Assembly (NCBI GenBank): GCA_030730425.1
Contig: JANQVH010000011.1
Span: forward strand, 1 to 42,274
Length of the DNA: 42,274 bases
Direction: 5' to 3'
Origin: Candidatus Nanopelagicaceae bacterium
Lineage (GTDB): Bacteria; Actinomycetota; Actinomycetes; Nanopelagicales; Nanopelagicaceae
Below are positions 1 through 7,558 of this stretch, piece by piece. The notes under the pieces are model-generated. The model was given only the letters and a program-made list of their open reading frames with translations, had not been told where the DNA came from and searched no databases. Within the stretch, counting starts at the first letter, position 1. Every line of letters starts with the position of its first letter. The translations under genes were made by a program, and so were the position numbers.

Positions 1-2
1 CT

Positions 3-290
3 AAGTTATCTGTGATTGTCACAGGGCTAATATTGATTATTGGCGGTCTATATGTGGCACTTGGAATTTATGCTGATTTAGGTGCGCTGCTACTCGCCAT
101 TTTCCTACTTCTCTCAGCATTTAAAATGCATGACTTCTGGACGGTCGCAGATGCACAGGCCAAGCAGTCTGAGATGACTAGCTTTATGAAGAATCTTGCC
201 CTTGCTGGAGCCTCTTTGATTATCTTTGTTTTAGTTGGAACGGGCGGCGAATTTGGCCCAACAATTACGGAGGGAATTTTTAACCTCTAG
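3..290 (+). CDS. DoxX-like membrane protein, 3' part only
   Basis: About 95 codons are visible and the frame stays open to the left edge, so the true start probably lies outside the window. A GTG at 12 is a possible but unlikely internal start. The product is hydrophobic: a Gly-rich segment (GLILIIGGLYVALG), a second helix rich in Leu/Ala, then a H-D-F-W motif, an F-M-K-N-L-A-L segment and a last helix near the C-terminus. This order (GG helix, H-x-F-W, K-N-L-A-L-x-G helix) is typical of DoxX/YphA-type integral membrane proteins of about 130 residues. Their biochemical role is poorly defined; some act in redox or detoxification complexes. An intrinsic terminator follows within 30 bases. The family call rests on motif memory only. 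Confidence 0.6.
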   Translation, partial: KLSVIVTGLILIIGGLYVALGIYADLGALLLAIFLLLSAFKMHDFWTVADAQAKQSEMTSFMKNLALAGASLIIFVLVGTGGEFGPTITEGIFNL

Positions 291-316
291 TTGAACATCA
301 GTTGAATTCTGAAGCG

Positions 317-353
317 AAACCCCGGCTATTAGGTATCACTAGCGGGGGTTTTT
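317..353 (+). terminator. Rho-independent terminator after the DoxX-like gene
   Basis: AAACCCCGGCTA (317-328) pairs with TAGCGGGGGTTT (340-351), a 12-bp stem with one mismatch around an 11-base loop, followed by T residues. It lies 27 bases after the stop codon. It is the only convincing intrinsic terminator I found in the window. Confidence 0.85.
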
Positions 354-366
354 CAATCCTCTTAGA

Positions 367-372
367 TAGCCT
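367..372 (+). promoter_or_regulatory. -10 element (TAGCCT) of the tauE-aqp-arsC operon
   Basis: TAGCCT ends exactly 6 bases before the ATG at 379 and there is no Shine-Dalgarno sequence in between. This is the leaderless arrangement seen repeatedly in the window. No clear -35 was identified. Confidence 0.55.
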
Positions 373-378
373 CTTCCA

Positions 379-1128
379 ATGGAGTTAGTCCTTGCAATTC
401 TTACTGGTATCGCAATTGGAGCAATTTTAGGATATGTCGGAGCTGGTGGATCAATGTTGGCAGTTCCAGCCTTCATCTACATCTTTGAATTTAATCCAGT
501 TCAAGCAACAACAGCTGCTCTCATCGTTGTCTTTATTGGCGCAGCTTCTGGAGCGCTCCCAAAACTTAGAAAAAACGAGATACTAATTAAAGAGGCCCTA
601 GTTATCTGGGCCATAGGACTTAGCACTAACTTCACCGGTGCATATTTCCTGCCACAAATTCCAGAGAAGACAATTCTTACTGGCTTTGCTTTAGTTCTTG
701 TTGTAGCCGGAACTTCAATGCTAATTCCAGCTCCCAAGGAATCTAGTGAGCGCAAAGTTTCACCTCTTGCTCTTATCGCTATCTCACTAGTTATTGGAGC
801 AATTACTGGGCTATTTGGTATTGGCGGTGGTTTCTTAGCTATTCCAATCTTGATTCTCTTCTATAACGTAGCTCCTGCTAAAGCTGCTGGTACCTCGCTA
901 TTTATAATCGCCATTAACACCTTAACTGGATTCTTTGCTCATTATCGCCATTGGGATGAGGTCAATTGGTCGATTCCTTTAGTTGTTGCACTTATGGCCC
1001 TTGTCATCTCACGCCTTGCCTCAAGGCATAGCTCAAATATCTCGCCAGCTACTCTTAAGAAGGCCTTTGCATTCTTCGTCTTTGCAATCGCAACATTTAC
1101 CCTAGTTGATACTTGGCTAATCTCATGA
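379..1128 (+). CDS. TauE/SafE family permease (sulfite exporter-like)
   Basis: A 249-residue polytopic membrane protein with an internal repeat: an N-terminal G-Y-V-G-A-G-G-S half (about residues 18-26) and a second G-L-F-G-I-G-G-G-F-L-A-I-P half (about 145-160). This pseudo-duplication, with roughly eight predicted helices, is the hallmark of TauE/SafE proteins, which move sulfite, sulfoacetate or other small anions. The substrate cannot be read from the sequence. The stop codon overlaps the ATG of the aquaporin-like gene (ATGA), and that gene overlaps arsenate reductase, so the three are very likely co-transcribed. The context hints at an anion linked to arsenic or sulfur detoxification; that is inference. 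The start at 379 is backed by TAGCCT 6 bases upstream. Confidence 0.85.
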   Translation: MELVLAILTGIAIGAILGYVGAGGSMLAVPAFIYIFEFNPVQATTAALIVVFIGAASGALPKLRKNEILIKEALVIWAIGLSTNFTGAYFLPQIPEKTILTGFALVLVVAGTSMLIPAPKESSERKVSPLALIAISLVIGAITGLFGIGGGFLAIPILILFYNVAPAKAAGTSLFIIAINTLTGFFAHYRHWDEVNWSIPLVVALMALVISRLASRHSSNISPATLKKAFAFFVFAIATFTLVDTWLIS

Positions 1129-1769
1129 TTGACTCAAAAGCACTTGCAGAGTTCTTTGGCACTGCAACTCTCCTTCTTGCAGTCGTTGGATCATCTTTTA
1201 TGGCCGAGCGATTAACGCAAGATAGCGCTCTTGCGCTTTTTATTAACGCAACTGTGACAGCAGCGGTCCTGGCCTTAATAATTCGAAGCGCAGTTAATCT
1301 AAGTGGGGCTCACTTTAATCCCGTGGTGACGCTTACTGCTCTCTTGCTAGGAAAAATTAAAGCTCTTGAGGCGCTGGTCTATTTGATTGCTCAACTTCTT
1401 GGCGCAATCTTTGGGGTAATTCTTGCAAATCTCATGTTTGCCGAAGTGGCCTTTAGTAATAGTTCGATTCAAAGAGATGGGACTGCTCAATTTCTCGGTG
1501 AAGTAATTGCCACAACTGGCCTAGTCTTTATCGCTTTTAGCGCAAGGAAGAAGCATGTTTGGAAATTAATTCCACTCTGGATATTTGGTGCATATTTCTT
1601 TACCATCTCTACATCCTTTGCTAACCCTGCTGTGACTTTAGCCCGATTCTTTACTGATGCCCCTGCTGGAATTGCAAGCTCCTCGCTGCCTGGATTTATT
1701 GCAGCGCAATTAATAGGGGCCCTTTTAGTTCTAGCTTTGTTGAGAAATAGAGAGAGAATTTTTCGGTGA
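1125..1769 (+). CDS. MIP-family channel (aquaglyceroporin, AqpS-like)
   Basis: A 214-residue channel protein with the two half-helix motifs of the MIP family. The first is N-P-V in the segment NLSGAHFNPVVT, and the second is N-P-A in SFANPAVT. Six membrane helices are apparent. It starts at an ATG overlapping the TauE stop codon; an in-frame TTG at 1113 is rejected in favour of this ATGA coupling. It ends overlapping the GTG start of arsenate reductase (GTGA). Aquaglyceroporins next to arsC, as in Sinorhizobium meliloti aqpS, release arsenite made by ArsC. The same job is inferred here because no ArsB/Acr3 pump is visible and the two genes are translationally coupled. Glycerol or water transport remains possible. 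Confidence 0.85.
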   Translation: MIDSKALAEFFGTATLLLAVVGSSFMAERLTQDSALALFINATVTAAVLALIIRSAVNLSGAHFNPVVTLTALLLGKIKALEALVYLIAQLLGAIFGVILANLMFAEVAFSNSSIQRDGTAQFLGEVIATTGLVFIAFSARKKHVWKLIPLWIFGAYFFTISTSFANPAVTLARFFTDAPAGIASSSLPGFIAAQLIGALLVLALLRNRERIFR

Positions 1770-2164
1770 GTATTAAGAGAGCATCAGTTCTCTTTGTCTG
1801 TGTTCATAATGCAGGGCGCTCTCAGATGGCCTCAGGCTATCTCCAGCACTTTGCTGGTGATTGGGTTGAGGTAAGAAGCGCAGGTTCTGCTCCGGCAGAT
1901 TCAATCAATCCTGCTGTTGTTCTTGCAATGAAAGAGGAAGGTATCGATCTAAGCGCGCAGAGACCAAAGATTCTTACCGATGAAGCTGTTGAGGCCTCAG
2001 ATGTTGTTATCACAATGGGATGCGGAGATGTATGTCCCCTCTATCCAGGAAAGCGCTATCTAGATTGGAAATTGGATGATCCTGCCGGGCAAGGCATCGA
2101 TGCAATCCGCCCGATTCGCGATCAAATCAAGTCGCTAGTTAAGGAATTGATTAGCACTCTCTAG
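1766..2164 (+). CDS. arsC: Arsenate reductase, low-molecular-weight phosphatase fold
   Basis: A 132-residue cytoplasmic enzyme reducing arsenate to arsenite. The N-terminus has the P-loop CVHNAGRSQMA (Cys-X5-Arg, catalytic Cys near residue 12). A redox Cys pair lies in MGCGDVCP around residues 89-94, and a D-W-x-L-D-D-P segment follows. This is the thioredoxin- or mycothiol-linked ArsC type found in actinobacteria, not the glutaredoxin type. The length is normal for the family. The GTG start overlaps the stop of the upstream channel gene by four bases (GTGA), so translation is probably coupled and arsenite can leave through the channel. No ArsR-type repressor is encoded nearby. Whether mycothiol/mycoredoxin or thioredoxin is the reductant cannot be decided here. 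Confidence 0.9.
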   Translation: MSIKRASVLFVCVHNAGRSQMASGYLQHFAGDWVEVRSAGSAPADSINPAVVLAMKEEGIDLSAQRPKILTDEAVEASDVVITMGCGDVCPLYPGKRYLDWKLDDPAGQGIDAIRPIRDQIKSLVKELISTL

Positions 2165-2167
2165 AAT
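2162..2167 (+). promoter_or_regulatory. -10 element (TAGAAT) of the ybaK-like gene
   Basis: TAGAAT overlaps the stop codon of arsC and ends exactly 6 bases before the ATG at 2174. No Shine-Dalgarno is present, so the transcript is predicted to be leaderless. Confidence 0.55.
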
Positions 2168-2173
2168 CCAACT

Positions 2174-2662
2174 ATGGATTCGATATTGGAAAAAGCTGCA
2201 GTTAAGCGCGCCCAAGCAGCCCTTGATAAGCATGGTATTTCAGGGAAGATAAAAATTCTTGCCGATAGCGCAAGAACAGCAGCTGAAGCGGCAGCAGGAT
2301 TAGGTATTGAAGTTGGACAGATCGCCTCATCGCTAGTATTTAAGTTGCCAGATCAGAGATCGCTTCTAGTGATTACATCAGGTCGCCATCGAGTTGATAC
2401 TCAGATGGTGGCAGATCTACTGCAAGTTCCAGCCCTTGATCGCGCAGATGCAGATTATGTTAAGGAGATCTCTGGATACTCTGTTGGCGGCGTTGCACCA
2501 CTTGGTTGGATCAATGAGCCCAGCATTACATTAATTGATGAGGCTTTAAGTGATTATCAAGTGATCTGGGCTGCCGCCGGTCATCCACATGCAGTATTTC
2601 CAACTACTTATCAAGAATTACTAGAGGCATCAGGTGCTAAGGCTGCAAGAGTTGGTAATTAG
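2174..2662 (+). CDS. YbaK/EbsC-family aminoacyl-tRNA deacylase
   Basis: A 162-residue single-domain protein matching the YbaK/ProX editing fold. Visible marks are GQIASSLVFK near residue 47, L-V-I-T-S-G-x-H-R-V-D, the V-G-G-V-A-P-L-G motif in the middle, and the C-terminal A-A-G-H-P-H-A-V-F segment. Members hydrolyse mischarged tRNAs such as Cys- or Ala-tRNAPro in trans. Which amino acid this one edits is not determined. The gene has its own predicted leaderless promoter (TAGAAT ending 6 bases before the ATG). The next gene starts 15 bases after the stop. Length and motifs are normal for the free-standing family. Confidence 0.85.
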   Translation: MDSILEKAAVKRAQAALDKHGISGKIKILADSARTAAEAAAGLGIEVGQIASSLVFKLPDQRSLLVITSGRHRVDTQMVADLLQVPALDRADADYVKEISGYSVGGVAPLGWINEPSITLIDEALSDYQVIWAAAGHPHAVFPTTYQELLEASGAKAARVGN

Positions 2663-2677
2663 AGTGAGAATTGCTCT

Positions 2678-3472
2678 GTGAGCTCTCCTCTTTATATTGA
2701 AAAGAGCGGCGCTGGAGATCCCCTACTTCTTATCCATGGCATGGGATCTGCCAGCAATGCTTTCAAACCGATTCGTTCAACTTTAGATAAGAACTTCTCA
2801 GTAGTAACCATTGACCTTCCAGGGCATGGAAAGAGCCCTTATCAAAAAGGTGAATTGATGGATCCCCAATCCTTAGCACTTAAAGTTTTGGAACAATTAA
2901 GCGTTGAATCAATTGAGAGCTTTCATCTTGCTGGCAATTCACTTGGTGGATGGATTGCAATGGAGATGGCTGCAATTGCTCCAGAGAGGGTCAGATCTCT
3001 TGTAGGAATTGCACCTGCTGGCCTATGGCTCAATCCTTATAACGCTAGATATCCAGGCACAGCGCTTGCTCGATTTCTTGCTCGATACACAATTAAGTTA
3101 GCTCCAACAGCGCTTCATTTTGCAACCGCTCGTAGATTTGGCTTTGCTGATGTTAGCCCCCGCTGGCAAGAGTTTTCTTATGAATTATGCCTAGATGCAA
3201 CAATAGCTATGGCTAGCGCCGAAGGTTATTACCCCGCTTGGGATGGCATGTTACTAAAGCGTTTTGATCGCCAGATATCTGAATTGATTCCAGTGACAAT
3301 AATTTTTGGTGATTCCGATAGAACTCTTCCTGAGACCAGCTGCCAGGAGAGATCGCTTGCGCCAAAGCATGCTAGATGGATTATTTTCCCTGATACGGGC
3401 CATGCACCGATGTGGGATAGTCCCCTTGATGTAATCGATGAGATTAAGAAAGCAGCGGGAGTTACAAAATGA
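2678..3472 (+). CDS. Alpha/beta-hydrolase
   Basis: A 264-residue soluble hydrolase. It has an oxyanion-hole segment L-L-L-I-H-G-M-G near residue 20, the nucleophile elbow G-N-S-L-G-G with Ser near residue 90, an acidic F-G-D-S-D segment near 215, and the catalytic His in G-H-A-P-M-W near 245. The substrate is unknown. It starts at GTG 2678, where GAGAAT sits 6 bases upstream as a weak -10. Its stop overlaps the ATG of the CrtA-like gene (ATGA), which places it at the head of the carotenoid end-group operon. A role on a carotenoid ester or glycoside is possible but nothing in the protein proves it. Confidence 0.85.
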   Translation: MSSPLYIEKSGAGDPLLLIHGMGSASNAFKPIRSTLDKNFSVVTIDLPGHGKSPYQKGELMDPQSLALKVLEQLSVESIESFHLAGNSLGGWIAMEMAAIAPERVRSLVGIAPAGLWLNPYNARYPGTALARFLARYTIKLAPTALHFATARRFGFADVSPRWQEFSYELCLDATIAMASAEGYYPAWDGMLLKRFDRQISELIPVTIIFGDSDRTLPETSCQERSLAPKHARWIIFPDTGHAPMWDSPLDVIDEIKKAAGVTK

Positions 3473-4128
3473 TCCTAGTTTTCTTCTGGAAGATTAAAGC
3501 GCGATATATCCCTTGGGCAATTCTGCATATGGGGCTAGATCGTCTAGCTCTGGCTAGAAGAAGTGATGTTAAATTCTGGAAGTTATTAGGGGCTGGAAAA
3601 GGTGAAACCTTCACCCCAAGGGATGCCGACATCCTTCGCTGGGGCTTACTAGTTGTAGTTGATAAAGACTCAGAGATTGCCAATTCAAAGATCATTAAGC
3701 GTTGGAATAAGAAATCTCAATCTCAATTTAGCGCTCAACTATCTCCGATATCAGTTAATGGCGCTTGGTCTAAGAAGAGCCCCTTTGATCAGATTCCTAA
3801 AGCTACTAATGATTGGAGTGGAAAAGTAGTTGCAATTACAAGAGCCAGAATTAAATGGCGTAAGAATGTAATTTTCTGGAACTCAGTTCCTCCGGTAACA
3901 ACAAGTCTTCATAGCTCACCAGGTTTAATCTCCGCTATTGGAATAGGTGAGGCTCCAATTGGTCTGCAGGGCACCTTCTCTATCTGGGAATCTGGCGAAG
4001 CAGTTAAGAATTTTGCCTACTCAGGCGCTGCTCATAAAGAGGCAATTAAGGCTACTCATCGCCATGCTTGGTATGCCGAGGAGATGTTTGCACGCTTTGC
4101 CCTCATTGAATCTCGCGGCTCGTTATAA
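3469..4128 (+). CDS. CrtA-like carotenoid 2-ketolase (spheroidene monooxygenase family)
   Basis: A 219-residue protein that aligns by eye along its length with proteobacterial CrtA. Conserved blocks are V-K-F-W-K-L-L-G-A-G-K-G followed by F-T-P (about 34-50), A-I-T-R-A-R-I-K-W-R-K (about 120-130), G-I-G-E-A-P with F-S-I-W (about 160-178), and the C-terminal H-A-W-Y-A-E-E-M-F-A-R-F. CrtA introduces keto groups at C-2 of acyclic carotenoid ends and is thought to be a heme monooxygenase. It overlaps the hydrolase stop by four bases and precedes cruF by 14 bases, so it sits inside a carotenoid end-group operon. Its exact substrate here is inferred to be a hydrated psi end. Confidence 0.8.
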   Translation: MILVFFWKIKARYIPWAILHMGLDRLALARRSDVKFWKLLGAGKGETFTPRDADILRWGLLVVVDKDSEIANSKIIKRWNKKSQSQFSAQLSPISVNGAWSKKSPFDQIPKATNDWSGKVVAITRARIKWRKNVIFWNSVPPVTTSLHSSPGLISAIGIGEAPIGLQGTFSIWESGEAVKNFAYSGAAHKEAIKATHRHAWYAEEMFARFALIESRGSL

Positions 4129-4142
4129 GGCACAATTAAGCC

Positions 4143-4949
4143 ATGTCGATTCGTAATTATCGCCCTCGGCGAGATTCACGGCGAAGGATAACTCCTTGGC
4201 GAAGTTTTACGCTGGTAGCGGTATTAACTGTTGCTCTAGCTCTACAACTCTCCTATCCCTTAATTGAAGGAGAGCGACTTCGTCTAGTAACTATCGCCAC
4301 TGTCTACTGGGCAGCAGGAGCTATGTTGCTCCACGCTCTCTTTGCATATGGCTTTACCTATGCGATCAGATTTCTACTAATCACTTTCACCTATTCCCTA
4401 TTAGTTGAACAAATTGGCATGAGAACTACCTGGCCCTTTGGAAGTTATGAGTATTCGCCATCTCTTGGATATCAAATCTTTGACGTTCCACTAGTTGTTC
4501 CATTTGCTTGGATCATGATGGCCCACTCGGTATTTATCGCAGCAAGAAGAGTTGCTCCGAACTTTGTCTTTTTAGTCGGCGGATATGGCCTTATGGCCTG
4601 GGACTTTTTTCTAGATCCTCAGATGGTTTCAGCTGGTAGATGGAGTTGGGAGATAAGCGGCAGAAGCGTTCCATTTCAACCGGAAATTCCGCTCTCCAAT
4701 ACCTTTGGATGGCTATTAACTGGAATGGGCTTAATGGCCCTTCTCAACATCTTCCTTCCCAAGGAGAGACGATCTCTAGGATCAAGTAGAGCGGTTCCTG
4801 AATTCTTTCTTGCTTGGAGTTGGATTGGTGGAGTGGTAATTAATATTTTCCATTTTGATAGACCAGGTGTGGCATTCCTTGGAGGCTCAGCGCTAGGGGC
4901 GCTAGTGATCTGGTATTTCATCTCAGTTAAATACGGCCGCCGAGATTAA
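4143..4949 (+). CDS. cruF: CruF-type carotenoid 1,2-hydratase
   Basis: A 268-residue integral membrane protein with about seven helices. Family signatures are T-W-P-F-G-S-Y-E-Y-S, I-F-D-V-P-L-V-V-P-F-A-W, W-D-F-F-L-D-P-Q-M-V and P-L-S-N-T-F-G-W-L-L, all characteristic of the CruF/bisanhydrobacterioruberin hydratase family (former DUF422). The enzyme adds water across the terminal double bond of an acyclic psi end, giving a C-1 hydroxyl. The N-terminus is Arg-rich (RNYRPRRDSRRR). It lies between the CrtA-like gene and a GT2 glycosyltransferase. CACAAT ends 6 bases before the ATG and could be an internal -10. No C50 elongase (LyeJ/CrtEb type) is visible, so a C40 substrate is favoured. Confidence 0.88.
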   Translation: MSIRNYRPRRDSRRRITPWRSFTLVAVLTVALALQLSYPLIEGERLRLVTIATVYWAAGAMLLHALFAYGFTYAIRFLLITFTYSLLVEQIGMRTTWPFGSYEYSPSLGYQIFDVPLVVPFAWIMMAHSVFIAARRVAPNFVFLVGGYGLMAWDFFLDPQMVSAGRWSWEISGRSVPFQPEIPLSNTFGWLLTGMGLMALLNIFLPKERRSLGSSRAVPEFFLAWSWIGGVVINIFHFDRPGVAFLGGSALGALVIWYFISVKYGRRD

Positions 4950-4955
4950 GGGAAA

Positions 4956-6044
4956 ATGACTTTTCTATTAGATCTCTCTGCTCTTCTGATTACAATTATG
5001 CTTCTTTTAGCAGTATTTAACTTCTTTACTTTAAGGGTAGTTTCTAGCAAAGATAGCACCCCGATTGATCAATCTGTCTCGATTTTAATTCCTATGCGTA
5101 ATGAAGCTGAAAATGTCATTGAACTTATTACTCTCCTTAAAGCCCAGAGCAACCTAAATGATTTTGAAATTATTGCTCTAGATGACTCCTCAAGTGATAA
5201 CACTAAAGAGTTACTACTAGGACTATCCCAAGGCAACTTAAAGGTCATTGCAGGACGAGAGCTGGAAGAGGGCTGGCTAGGAAAGAACTATGCCTGCTAT
5301 CAATTAGCTAAAGCTGCAACTGGTGAGTATTTAGTCTTTCTAGATGCTGATGTGAGGTTAAAACCAGAGGCTATAGCTAGCACAATTGATTCGATGAGAA
5401 CATGGAATTGGGATTTCATCTCTGCCTACCCCAGACAGGTTGCGATCACATTTTTAGAGCGGTTAACTCAACCACTTCTTCAATGGTCTTGGTTTACAAC
5501 TCTGCCACTTCGCATCTCTGAAAAGTGGCCAATGCCATCCACTGTTGTGGCAAATGGTCAATTTATGGCGATAAAGCGTCAGGCTTACTTTGATTGCGAT
5601 GGCCATAAGGGCGTTAAAGCGCAAGTCTTAGATGATCTCTACCTGGCTAGAAATTTAGTAAGAGCTGGAGCAAGAGGCGGAGTTGCAGATGGCTCAAGCG
5701 TTGCGCATTGCCGAATGTATTTAAATGCGAGTCAACTCATTGAAGGTTATGCCAAGTCACAGTGGAGCGCTTTTGTTAATCCCCTAGGAGCACTTCTTGC
5801 AATATCTCTACTCACTCTCACCTCTATCCTTCCTTTTGCAGCTGGTCTAGCAGGAGAGCTCTCTGGTTGGTATCTCTACTTTGCAATCGTGATAACAAGA
5901 GTTCTAAGCGGAATTAAAACTAGAACGATTCCAAGCGCCTCACTTCTTCATCCCTTAAGCGCCTTAATTTGGATTTATCTGATCATTCTCTCGTGGATAA
6001 AAAAGTATCGAGGCGAGCTCACGTGGCGCGGTAGAAAACTATGA
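4956..6044 (+). CDS. Membrane glycosyltransferase family 2 (CruG/CruC/CrtQ-like)
   Basis: A 362-residue GT2 enzyme. It has an N-terminal membrane helix (about 1-25), a GT-A domain with I-L-I-P-M-R-N-E-A-E-N and the metal-binding F-L-D-A-D-V near residue 130, an E-E-G-W-L-G-K-N-Y-A-C segment, and two to three C-terminal helices after residue 270. This layout is shared by carotenoid glycosyltransferases such as CruC, CruG and CrtQ. The start follows an AAGGGA ribosome site. The gene lies between cruF and the crtD-like gene and overlaps the latter (ATGA). The most likely job is glycosylation of the hydroxyl made by CruF. The sugar donor and regiochemistry cannot be read, and a lipid glycosyltransferase is the main alternative. 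Confidence 0.78.
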   Translation: MTFLLDLSALLITIMLLLAVFNFFTLRVVSSKDSTPIDQSVSILIPMRNEAENVIELITLLKAQSNLNDFEIIALDDSSSDNTKELLLGLSQGNLKVIAGRELEEGWLGKNYACYQLAKAATGEYLVFLDADVRLKPEAIASTIDSMRTWNWDFISAYPRQVAITFLERLTQPLLQWSWFTTLPLRISEKWPMPSTVVANGQFMAIKRQAYFDCDGHKGVKAQVLDDLYLARNLVRAGARGGVADGSSVAHCRMYLNASQLIEGYAKSQWSAFVNPLGALLAISLLTLTSILPFAAGLAGELSGWYLYFAIVITRVLSGIKTRTIPSASLLHPLSALIWIYLIILSWIKKYRGELTWRGRKL

Positions 6045-7558
6045 GCCATCACAGAGCTAGTAAAGTCTCAAAATCAATTATTGTGATCGGCTCTGGCATG
6101 GGAGGTATGGCAGCTGCTGCCCGCCTTGCAAAACGTGGACATAAAGTGAAAGTCTTTGAAGCAGCTTCTTTTGCTGGCGGAAAGTGTCGAACAGAGGTTA
6201 TCTCAGGATTTTCATTTGATACTGGCCCCTCACTATTAACCCTTCCAGCTGTTTATAGAGATCTCTTTGTTAAAACAGGAAAGCGTTTAGAAAATCTTGT
6301 TCAACTAAGCACAGTAGATCCATCCTTTACTTACATATTTGATGATGGCAAGAGAGTAACTTTCCCAAATCTCTCACATAGCGGCACAGTTTTAGCTATT
6401 ACCGAAAGCTTCGGAGCTCAGGCAGGAGATGCTTGGCATCAATTATTAACTAGAGCCGAAAAGATGTGGGGTGCATCAAGACAGGCATTTGTTGAAAGTG
6501 AACTCCGCTCCCCCTTTGCGATGCTAAAGAGTCCATCACTTCTCCGCGATTTAAAAACTATCGCTCCATTTACATCTCTTCGAGATTTAGTTAGAAGTTA
6601 TACCGATAATGTCTACATCGGAAAGATAATTGATCGCTATGCCACCTATACCGGCTCTGATCCTAGAAAAGTACCTGCAGTCCTTTTAACTATCGCCTTT
6701 GTTGAGGAGGCCTTCGGCGCTTGGCATGTTAGCGGCGGAGTTGGCACGCTTGCTAAATCTCTTGAATCTCGACTAAGTGATCTAGGAGTTGAGCTACATC
6801 TCAACACAAAAGTAGATCAGATCATCACTAAATCTGGAGTAGCAATTGGAGTCAAATTAGCTAATGGCCAGATTCATAATAGCGATGTAGTAATTGCCAA
6901 CGCCGATGCAGAGCTGGTCTATAACCAACTTCTTGAAAAGAGTTCCAAAACTAGAAGCGCTCGCAAATCCCTTAATAAAGCAACCGCATCGCTCTCTGGA
7001 TTCTCCCTGCTTCTTGGGCTTCGTGGCTCATCAGAGCTAGACCATCACACAGTCTTTTTTCCTAAAGATTATGATGCTGAATTTGACTCAATCTTTGATA
7101 AGAAGATGCCTGTAGAAGATCCAGCCATTTATATCTGCAATCCAAATGATTCTAAGATGAAGCGAGCTGAAGTTGATGAGAGTTGGTCGGTGCTAATTAA
7201 CGCCCCTCGCCATCAACCAAAAGATGGTTTTAATTGGGACGAGAAGAGTTCAAAGGAATATAGCGAGCACATTATTGATCTAATGGAGGCAAAGGGATTA
7301 GATATTCGCTCCCGACTTGAAGTCTTAGAGTATAGATCTCCGGCAAATTTAGAGAGAAACGTTAACGCCCCCGGTGGTTCCATCTATGGAACATCTAGTA
7401 ATGGAGCAAGATCTGCCTTCTGGAGGGCGCGCAATCGTTCAAAGATTAAGAACTTATTCTTAGTTGGCGGTTCAACTCATCCTGGTGGAGGGCTACCTTT
7501 AGTTGGAATTAGCGCTGAGATTGTTGCAGAAGCGGTCGAAGAAAATTCAGAACAGTAA
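6041..7558 (+). CDS. CrtI-family carotenoid desaturase (CrtD-like)
   Basis: A 505-residue FAD-dependent desaturase. It has a Rossmann motif VIGSGMGGMAAAARLAKRG (residues about 15-33), the F-D-T-G-P-S-L-L-T-L-P block, and the C-terminal G-G-S-T-H-P-G-G-G-L-P-L-V motif conserved in phytoene and methoxyneurosporene desaturases. It is one of two crtI-family genes here. The other sits with crtE and crtB and is the better phytoene desaturase candidate. Clustering with cruF and crtA suggests this one makes the 3,4-double bond in a hydrated psi end, as CrtD does. Its ATG overlaps the GT2 stop. The last 50 bases overlap the convergent CDP-alcohol phosphatidyltransferase gene. Substrate assignment is from context. 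Confidence 0.8.
   Translation: MSHHRASKVSKSIIVIGSGMGGMAAAARLAKRGHKVKVFEAASFAGGKCRTEVISGFSFDTGPSLLTLPAVYRDLFVKTGKRLENLVQLSTVDPSFTYIFDDGKRVTFPNLSHSGTVLAITESFGAQAGDAWHQLLTRAEKMWGASRQAFVESELRSPFAMLKSPSLLRDLKTIAPFTSLRDLVRSYTDNVYIGKIIDRYATYTGSDPRKVPAVLLTIAFVEEAFGAWHVSGGVGTLAKSLESRLSDLGVELHLNTKVDQIITKSGVAIGVKLANGQIHNSDVVIANADAELVYNQLLEKSSKTRSARKSLNKATASLSGFSLLLGLRGSSELDHHTVFFPKDYDAEFDSIFDKKMPVEDPAIYICNPNDSKMKRAEVDESWSVLINAPRHQPKDGFNWDEKSSKEYSEHIIDLMEAKGLDIRSRLEVLEYRSPANLERNVNAPGGSIYGTSSNGARSAFWRARNRSKIKNLFLVGGSTHPGGGLPLVGISAEIVAEAVEENSEQ

Noticed and set aside
4143-4949. Whether this membrane gene is blh (beta-carotene cleavage to retinal)
   Set aside because: The T-W-P-F-G-S-Y-E-Y and P-L-S-N-T-F-G-W-L motifs are those of CruF. 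No Blh motifs were seen anywhere in the window.
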